Assembly: GCA_964593555.1 (NCBI GenBank)
Contig: CAZQIC010000053.1
Span: 1-29,178 of the forward strand
From: CAZQIC01 sp964593555
Lineage (GTDB): Bacteria; Bacteroidota; Bacteroidia; JAFLBG01
Length of the DNA: 29,178 nt
Reading direction: 5' to 3'
Under the pieces are notes generated by a model. It had not been told where the DNA came from. It saw nothing but the letters and a program-made list of their open reading frames with translations, and searched no databases. Of this stretch, positions 23,948-29,178 are shown in pieces. The translations under genes and the position numbers were made by a program. Position 1 is the first letter of the stretch; every line of letters begins with the position of its first letter.

Positions 23948-24742
23948 TCACCAACTCCCACCCGATCCTCCGCCATTAAATCCACCACCACCGCCACCAA
24001 AGCCTCCAAAACCACCGCCTCCGCCACCAGAAAATCCGCCTCCGCCGCCTCCAAAACCCCCACCAAAAAATCCGCCGCCATAATTCCTTCCACTCCCTCC
24101 AATTGTATACCCTCCGCGCCCGCCTTTTTGCTTCATCATAAATATAATGACAAGCAAAACAATAGCCACAACAAAAAACGATGATAATCCCTTTTTCTTT
24201 TTCTTACCATAATCAGAATAGCTATACTCTGATTTTGAAAGACTCATCAATACATTTGTGGCACGATCGAGACCTTCGTAAAAATTTTTCTGTTTAAACT
24301 GAGGGACTATTTCATTGTCAATTATCCTACTTGTGGCGGCATCAGGGATAATACCTTGTAACCCTCCATTCGGTGCAATAAAGATCACTTTTTTATTACC
24401 ATCAGATTCTGTTGGTTTGACCAATATGACAATACCATTTTTATATTTCTCCTGACCAACGCCCCACTTTCTTCCCAATTTTGAAGCAAACTCATAAGGT
24501 GAATAACCAGCCAGGTCATCAACAATTACAATCACAATTTGGTTGGACGTCGCGTTGTTAAACTCAACCAGTTTATTCTCTAACGCTTGTTGCTCTGATC
24601 CCGATAAAAAATTCGGAAGTTGTTTGGAAAAATTATTTACTAGTTTGGGCGGATTGGGAACATCAGGAATTTTATCCTCCTGCGCAATGGCAGTAAAACC
24701 AATAAATAAATAAGCTAATAAAAGTGAAATTATTTTTTTCAA
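23948..24742 (-). CDS. TPM-domain membrane protein with a glycine-rich tail (YgcG-like)
   Basis: A 264-residue protein with a signal peptide (1-20, ending AIAQ), a TPM (TLP18.3/Psb32/MOLO-1) domain at about 35-172 (SNQIVIVIVDDLAGYSPYEF, RKWGVGQ and NGIVILV), and a transmembrane helix at about 187-203. The tail, 207-264, is almost pure Gly with Phe/Ser and ends GGSGGSW, as is common in this family. The domain should face the periplasm. It is the third gene of a lemA-TPM-TPM set, 6 bases after its partner. The molecular role of these proteins is unsettled; some TPM domains have been described as phosphatase-like, but no activity can be assigned here. Confidence 0.9.
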   Translation of the reverse strand: MKKIISLLLAYLFIGFTAIAQEDKIPDVPNPPKLVNNFSKQLPNFLSGSEQQALENKLVEFNNATSNQIVIVIVDDLAGYSPYEFASKLGRKWGVGQEKYKNGIVILVKPTESDGNKKVIFIAPNGGLQGIIPDAATSRIIDNEIVPQFKQKNFYEGLDRATNVLMSLSKSEYSYSDYGKKKKKGLSSFFVVAIVLLVIIFMMKQKGGRGGYTIGGSGRNYGGGFFGGGFGGGGGGFSGGGGGGFGGFGGGGGGFNGGGSGGSW

Positions 24743-24748
24743 CGCAGG

Positions 24749-25192
24749 TTAGTTATGATTAAAAGTTACATCGTTCGAAAGCTCATCCTTATCATCGTGC
24801 TGCAAAGGAAAATGTTTTTTTAATTCATTGCCTGCCATGATAATTCCTTCGCACAACCCTTTTGTAAATTCTTTTTCTTTAAAACAGCTCTGCATATGGG
24901 TTTTGATGTTGTCCCAGAAATCATTAGGGACAACATCATTTATACCTTTATCACCGACAATTGCAAATTTATGATCAACAACAGCCAGATAAACCAATAC
25001 ACCATTCCGTTCTTTGGTTTCATGCATCTTAATCTGCTCAAATACTTTTACAGCCCTCTCTACAGCATCCACCGTGCAATTATTTTCAATGTGCACGCGA
25101 ATTTCACCAGAAGTATTTTTCTCTGCTTCAGCAATAGCGGTCTCTATCCGCTTTTGCTGATCAAGATCAAAAAATGTTTTTGCGTCGGCCAT
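24749..25192 (-). CDS. TPM-domain protein without signal peptide
   Basis: A 147-residue protein consisting essentially of one TPM domain: AEKNTSGEIRVHIE (23-36), VFEQIKMHETKERNGVLVYL (50-69), then a hydrophilic C-terminus. It has no signal peptide or membrane helix, so it may act in the cytoplasm or as a soluble partner of the larger TPM protein. It lies 3 bases after lemA and 6 bases before the larger TPM gene, a compact operon arrangement frequent in Bacteroidota. The biochemical role is unknown. Confidence 0.87.
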   Translation of the reverse strand: MADAKTFFDLDQQKRIETAIAEAEKNTSGEIRVHIENNCTVDAVERAVKVFEQIKMHETKERNGVLVYLAVVDHKFAIVGDKGINDVVPNDFWDNIKTHMQSCFKEKEFTKGLCEGIIMAGNELKKHFPLQHDDKDELSNDVTFNHN

Positions 25193-25195
25193 TAA

Positions 25196-25795
25196 TTATT
25201 TTGTATCGAACTTAACCGTAGGAGCCTTTTCTGCGCCTTTATCAGATTCAAAATATGCACGTTTTTCGAAACTAAACATACCTGCCCACATATTACGCGG
25301 GAATGTTCTTATATATGTGTTGTAGTCCTGAGCAGCCTCATTGAATTGAGTACGGCCAAAAGTTATTCTATTTTCTGTGCCCTCCAATTGGTCCTGAAGA
25401 CGAATAAAATTTTCATTCGCTTTAAGGTTTGGATATTGCTCCGCAACGACTAATAGTCGGGATAACGCACCACTTAATGCACCTTGAGACTCCTGGAATT
25501 TTTGCAAAGAAGCCGCATCCAACTTAGATGGATCAATAGTAATGCTGGTTGCTTTCGCACGAGCCTCGATCACAGCTGTTATAGTCGATTTCTCAAAATC
25601 CGCATAACCCTGAACTGTGTTTACCAGGTTAGGAATAAGATCCATACGACGTTGGTATTGATTCTCTACTTCTTGCCAGGTTTTAGTTACATTCTCGTCT
25701 TTTACAGACATATTGTTGAAAGAATTACAACCCGAATACCCTAAGGATAAAATTAAGAATGCAAAGATTCCCAAAAAAATTAAACTCTTTTTCAT
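25196..25795 (-). CDS. lemA: LemA family protein
   Basis: A 199-residue protein of usual LemA length. The N-terminal hydrophobic segment (4-20) ends at GYSGC with Cys23, either a divergent lipobox or a signal anchor. The LemA core follows: WQEVENQYQRR, DLIPNLVNTVQGYADFE (52-68) and VVAEQYPNLKANENFIRLQ (117-135), predicted to be long helices. LemA proteins are membrane-anchored helical proteins of unclear function, often paired with TPM-domain proteins, as here. It is first in the operon lemA-TPM-TPM(-glcD). Its divergent upstream region carries the TGACA/TGTCA cluster described separately. Confidence 0.92.
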   Translation of the reverse strand: MKKSLIFLGIFAFLILSLGYSGCNSFNNMSVKDENVTKTWQEVENQYQRRMDLIPNLVNTVQGYADFEKSTITAVIEARAKATSITIDPSKLDAASLQKFQESQGALSGALSRLLVVAEQYPNLKANENFIRLQDQLEGTENRITFGRTQFNEAAQDYNTYIRTFPRNMWAGMFSFEKRAYFESDKGAEKAPTVKFDTK

Positions 25796-25830
25796 GTTTT
25801 GTTATTATTTAAGTAAAATTACAAATAAAC

Positions 25831-25965
25831 TGACAAACCACATACCACCCCTATATCATCCCAAAATCAATGACAAACTGACTGTAATTGTCATGTATTG
25901 GTAATGTTAAAGAAACATGAGCTTTTGCAAAGAGCAATTTTTAGCAGAATTGACAGAAATTGTCA
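25831..25965. promoter_or_regulatory. Cluster of TGACA/TGTCA half-sites between lemA and purK
   Basis: TGACA occurs at 25831-25835, 25871-25875 and 25951-25955, and TGTCA at 25889-25893 and 25961-25965. Two sets are inverted pairs: one with a 13-base gap (25871-25893) and a tight one with a 5-base gap (25951-25965). The cluster fills the divergent gap and might bind a dimeric regulator of lemA, purK or both. No binding protein can be named. Confidence 0.35.
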
Positions 25966-26001
25966 GATAAATATTAAAAAATGCAAATGCACATATTTTC
26001 T

Positions 26002-26009
26002 TATTTTTG
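26002..26009 (+). promoter_or_regulatory. Candidate -7 element close to the purK start
   Basis: TATTTTTG matches TAnnTTTG and ends 6 bases before the ATG at 26016, so transcription would start within a few bases of the start codon. No -33 TTTG is seen at the normal spacing. Confidence 0.4.
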
Positions 26010-26015
26010 CTACGC

Positions 26016-27176
26016 ATGTCCTTCACCAATCATTCCAGTTTTAAATTAGGTATACTCGGTGGTGGCCAGTTGGGTAAAATGCTTTTGCAGATTACCAATA
26101 AATGGGGCATCGAAACATATGTGCTCGATCCTGCTGAAGATTGCCCTGCAGCAAATACCTGCACCCATTTTGTTAAAGGAGATTTTACTGATAAACAGAC
26201 TGTGATCGACTTTGGAAAAATGGTTGATGTAATAACTATAGAAATTGAAAATGTAAATACCGAAGCACTGTTTGAATTAATAAAATTAGGTAAAAGTGTT
26301 TTTCCGCAGCCTGCCGTTATTAATACCATACAGGACAAGGGGCTTCAAAAAGAATTTTACAAACAACACCATCTTCCAACCTCATCATTTTTTTTAGTGA
26401 GTAACAAGGAAGAAATTCTTATCGCTTATAAAGAACAAAAAATAAAAATTCCGTTTGTACAAAAACTAAGGAAGGGTGGTTATGATGGCAGAGGTGTTTA
26501 TGTGATAAAAAATGAAAGCGATCTTCCGCAATTGATGGATGCACCAAGCGTGATAGAAGAATGCGTAAATATTAAAAAAGAAATTTCAGTAATTGTTGCA
26601 AGAGATGTGGATGGTAATGTAAAAGCCTATCCTCCAACAGAAATGCTGGTGAACGAAAAAGCGAATCTTCTCGATCTGCTTCAGTCACCAGCAACATTAT
26701 CAAAAGAAAAAACAACAGAGGCTGTTGAGCTGGCAAAAAAAACCATAAATGCATTTGGCTTAACGGGAATACTTGCTGTTGAATTGTTTGTCGATAAAAA
26801 CGACAATATTTTAATCAATGAAAGTGCGCCGCGGACCCATAACAGTGGCCACCATACAATTGAGTCGAGTGTTACATCACAATTTGAACAACAACTAAGA
26901 GCAGTAATGGGTCTCCCTTTAGGAAGTACGGAAATGAAACATCCTGCTGTAATGCTTAATTTATTGGGCGAACCTGGCCATAGCGGCGATGTGGTTTACA
27001 AAGGATTTTCGGAAACACTTGCTATAGAAGGGGCTAACGTACATATATACGGCAAAAAAGCTACAAAGCCATTTCGTAAAATGGGACATGTAACTATTAC
27101 GGACAATAACCTGAATAGTGCGATTGAGAAAGCAACAAAAATTAAAAATATTTTAAAAGTTATATCCGGACATTAA
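26016..27176 (+). CDS. purK: 5-(carboxyamino)imidazole ribonucleotide synthase
   Basis: PurK makes N5-CAIR from AIR, bicarbonate and ATP in de novo purine synthesis. With the ATG at 26016 the protein is 386 residues, a usual length; a TTG start 9 bases earlier in frame is less likely. LGILGGGQLGKML (11-23) is the N-terminal nucleotide-fold signature. The ATP-grasp part shows RKGGYDGRGVYV, then AVELFVD, INESAPRTHNSGHHTIE and a C-terminal HIYGK segment, all PurK-typical. It is followed 10 bases on by purE, which acts next in the pathway. No purine riboswitch is visible; the leader is too short to hold one. Confidence 0.95.
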   Translation: MSFTNHSSFKLGILGGGQLGKMLLQITNKWGIETYVLDPAEDCPAANTCTHFVKGDFTDKQTVIDFGKMVDVITIEIENVNTEALFELIKLGKSVFPQPAVINTIQDKGLQKEFYKQHHLPTSSFFLVSNKEEILIAYKEQKIKIPFVQKLRKGGYDGRGVYVIKNESDLPQLMDAPSVIEECVNIKKEISVIVARDVDGNVKAYPPTEMLVNEKANLLDLLQSPATLSKEKTTEAVELAKKTINAFGLTGILAVELFVDKNDNILINESAPRTHNSGHHTIESSVTSQFEQQLRAVMGLPLGSTEMKHPAVMLNLLGEPGHSGDVVYKGFSETLAIEGANVHIYGKKATKPFRKMGHVTITDNNLNSAIEKATKIKNILKVISGH

Positions 27177-27186
27177 AAATATACAA

Positions 27187-27714
27187 ATGGGCAAAGAAAA
27201 AGTGGCAATTATAATGGGATCAGACTCTGACCTTCCAATAATGAATGAGGCAGTTATCTTTTTACATGATATGGGCATTGATATTGAAACCTCAATTGTA
27301 TCCGCACATAGAACACCCGAACGAATGCTGGATTACGCGAAGAAAGCTCACGGCAAAGGAATAAAAGTAATTATCGCAGGAGCTGGTGGCGCCGCCCATT
27401 TACCTGGAATGGTCGCTGCAATTAGTCCGCTGCCTGTAATTGGTGTACCGATTAAATCATTTAATTCTATTGACGGTATAGACTCATTACTATCAATTGT
27501 TCAGATGCCTGGGGGTGTACCAGTTGCAACTGTTGCTGTAAATGGAGCGAAGAACGCAGGCATACTCGCTTTACAAATACTTGCTACACACGACCCTAAG
27601 CTTCTTAAAAAAGTGATTGACTACAAAGAAGGCATGAGAAAAACCGTAGAAAAAAAAGCAGCTGATTTAGAAAAGCATGGACCAACAAAATATTTAGCCG
27701 GCAAAAAGAAATGA
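27187..27714 (+). CDS. purE: 5-(carboxyamino)imidazole ribonucleotide mutase
   Basis: PurE class I converts N5-CAIR to CAIR. The 175-residue protein has IMGSDSDLP (9-17), SAHRTPERM (39-47) with the catalytic His41, and GAGGAAHLPGM (65-75) with His71, the residues that contact the ribotide. Presence of PurK upstream fits the N5-CAIR mutase type rather than the AIR carboxylase type. The stop overlaps the next open frame as ATGA, suggesting coupling with an apparently unrelated secreted protein. Confidence 0.96.
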   Translation: MGKEKVAIIMGSDSDLPIMNEAVIFLHDMGIDIETSIVSAHRTPERMLDYAKKAHGKGIKVIIAGAGGAAHLPGMVAAISPLPVIGVPIKSFNSIDGIDSLLSIVQMPGGVPVATVAVNGAKNAGILALQILATHDPKLLKKVIDYKEGMRKTVEKKAADLEKHGPTKYLAGKKK

Positions 27715-28286
27715 TTTCCTTTTTCATGATAAAAAAAATTATTTGTCTTATTGTTCTATGTTTTCTATTTGGAAACAACTATGCAGCGGAAAATGACACC
27801 CTGAAGAAAAAACAATTATTTGAAATAAGTTTCGGACAAAATCTGTTATTTATTTCTAACAGCAAAGTTGTTGACATCAGAAATCAGTCGGCGATTGTAA
27901 TACCCACAAGCTCAGCGCTTTTTTTTGTGGAACTCAGGCCAAGTAAAAAATTAAAGATCCCGGTGTTTTTTAATTTACCAATTGAATCGAAACAATTTTT
28001 AGTGAACGGGCAACTGGTAAATGAAAAAGCAAATCCCACTTTTGGAAGTGGTATAGAATTCCGCATATTTCAATTAAAGCTCGATTCGAAATCAAAACTG
28101 GAATTGGAATTGGGCCCACTTATCAGTATTGTAACCTCAAAAAAGGGAAAGGTACTAATGGCACCGCTTGCAGCGGGCCGTTTCAGAATAACAAGAGGCG
28201 AAAACTTCGTGATGTATATAGGCAGTAATTATTCTTTTGGTGTTGATGCATGGGGTTTAATGTTTGGAACAGGAACAATGTTTTAA
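27711..28286 (+). CDS. Secreted or outer-membrane protein of unknown function
   Basis: A 191-residue protein. The first ATG overlaps the purE stop; a second ATG at 27726 starts MIKKIICLIVLCFLFG, a more classical signal peptide ending near NYAA, and may be the true start. The mature chain has alternating beta-like segments (FEISFGQNLLFI, IPVFFNLP, ELELGPLISIV, FVMYIGSNYSF) and ends GTGTMF, with a terminal Phe as in small barrel proteins. An outer-membrane or periplasmic beta protein is likely. No known family is recognised. Coupling to purE is probably positional rather than functional. Confidence 0.7.
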   Translation: MISFFMIKKIICLIVLCFLFGNNYAAENDTLKKKQLFEISFGQNLLFISNSKVVDIRNQSAIVIPTSSALFFVELRPSKKLKIPVFFNLPIESKQFLVNGQLVNEKANPTFGSGIEFRIFQLKLDSKSKLELELGPLISIVTSKKGKVLMAPLAAGRFRITRGENFVMYIGSNYSFGVDAWGLMFGTGTMF

Positions 28287-28295
28287 ATGTAGCGC

Positions 28296-29162
28296 ATGAA
28301 ACTCTCCTTTGTTGACGGAATTTATTTTGTACTTATTTTTTTCTTTCTGCTTACAGGAATTCTGCTTTTAATAAAAAGCAAACAGAAAATTTCTAATTTC
28401 TTTCTTGGAGCAATACTAGTATTGTGCGGCTACGCTACATTTTGCAGATTTCTTGATATCTCAGGGCTCATAATAACGTTACCACATTTTATAGAAACCG
28501 ATTTTGTTTTATTCTTCCTTACCCCTGCCCTATTTTTATTTTATGTAAAGAGCCATGTATTTAAAGAATCTATTTCGAGAAAAGCAGTTTTAATTAAGAG
28601 TATCCCATTTTTTTGCTCTCTCATTTTTCTGCTGCCCGTTTTTTTTATGAACACTTCTGAGAAAATTAATTATATAAAAACAGAAAGCGTTTCATCTTTA
28701 AGCTGGAGATACCTTGTGTTAAATACTTCCTTTTTTATATACAGCGTATCCTTTCTTTTTTACACACTTTTCTTACTAAGGAGATATACGCGTACGTTAA
28801 ATGAGATCCCCGACAAAACAAAAAAAGAGATCGGCTGGATAAAAGCAATTTCAATAAGCCTTTTATTGATACAGGGAATTGCACTCGTTCTTCTTTTTTC
28901 TCCTGAAGAAAAAAAATTCAACTACTTACCAGGACTTCTTATCATCATGCTTGCTATACTTATTATTAAGTGGGTATTGAATGCCGAAGCCTTAAAAACA
29001 GAAAATGGAAAACAAAACGGCAATAAAAATCCCGCTCTTAAATTCACTGATATCGAAAAGTATGCGCTTCAGCTTGAAGAATTAATGAAAGATAAAAAAC
29101 CTCATATAAATAAAGATCTATCTATAAAGGTGGGTTCTAAAAATTCACTTTTAGAGATTTGA
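28296..29162 (+). CDS. Membrane protein resembling a 7TM-AraC regulator, lacking the HTH domain
   Basis: A 288-residue protein with about seven hydrophobic segments (roughly 9-27, 35-52, 67-85, 101-117, 138-161, 184-201, 210-228), then a short cytoplasmic stretch with YALQLEELMKDKKPHINKD (256-274). In Bacteroidota this layout and the linker preceding INKDLSIK are typical of AraC-family regulators with a 7TM sensor half. The expected helix-turn-helix domain of about 90-100 residues is absent: the frame ends VGSKNSLLEI then TGA, only 16 bases from the window edge. The regulator is either truncated by a frameshift or stop, or the last bases are unreliable. Its ligand and targets are unknown. Confidence 0.7.
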   Translation: MKLSFVDGIYFVLIFFFLLTGILLLIKSKQKISNFFLGAILVLCGYATFCRFLDISGLIITLPHFIETDFVLFFLTPALFLFYVKSHVFKESISRKAVLIKSIPFFCSLIFLLPVFFMNTSEKINYIKTESVSSLSWRYLVLNTSFFIYSVSFLFYTLFLLRRYTRTLNEIPDKTKKEIGWIKAISISLLLIQGIALVLLFSPEEKKFNYLPGLLIIMLAILIIKWVLNAEALKTENGKQNGNKNPALKFTDIEKYALQLEELMKDKKPHINKDLSIKVGSKNSLLEI

Positions 29163-29178
29163 CTAAAAATCGGAGAAC

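Overview
The window looks like chromosomal DNA of a Bacteroidota bacterium. The evidence is its AT-rich composition, several TAnnTTTG-type -7 promoter elements, few recognisable Shine-Dalgarno sites, thrombospondin type-3 (TSP3) outer-membrane proteins, a lemA/TPM-domain operon, a 7TM-type membrane regulator and several families of intergenic palindromic repeats. I cannot place it below phylum. I see no rRNA, tRNA, CRISPR array, transposase or phage gene.

Layout. (1) 1-950: a lone small lipoprotein gene (191-724, minus) lying between two copies of a degenerate repeat. (2) 951-5136, minus: an O-acyltransfer module of two SGNH-hydrolase-like proteins and one MBOAT acyltransferase. The MBOAT gene carries an in-frame insertion of a low-complexity palindromic repeat. 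(3) 5338-10546, plus: a cell-envelope cluster. Two paralogous beta-barrel/TSP3 proteins, one ending in an EF-hand and the other in three SPOR-like repeats, flank a protein with a duplicated beta-rich domain and a SPOR domain. A small Pro/Thr/Asn-rich secreted protein follows, then a strong terminator. (4) 10603-19066: a surface-polysaccharide locus. A divergent GT2 glycosyltransferase is followed by a tightly packed seven-gene plus-strand operon: Wzy-like polymerase, Wzx-like flippase, the WbuX/WbuY/WbuZ sugar-amidation trio, a GT4 glycosyltransferase and an O-antigen-ligase-family protein. (5) 19038-21498, minus: a second SGNH-like/MBOAT pair, so O-acyltransfer modules stand on both sides of the polysaccharide region. 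(6) 21499-22512: intergenic repeats around a small outer-membrane beta-barrel gene. (7) 22513-25795, minus: lemA, two TPM-domain genes and a GlcD-type FAD oxidase. (8) 26016-29162, plus: purK, purE, a secreted protein and a membrane protein resembling a 7TM-AraC regulator whose DNA-binding domain is missing at the window edge.

How it fits together. The operon supplies polymerisation, export and amidation of a glycan. The two MBOAT/SGNH modules are good candidates for acetylating it or another envelope glycan. The TSP3/SPOR cluster is the least conventional part: barrel, calcium-binding linker and SPOR repeats resemble an OmpA-like outer-membrane-to-peptidoglycan tether in which SPOR repeats replace the OmpA C-terminal domain. 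Functions are inferred from motifs and gene order; no database search was run.
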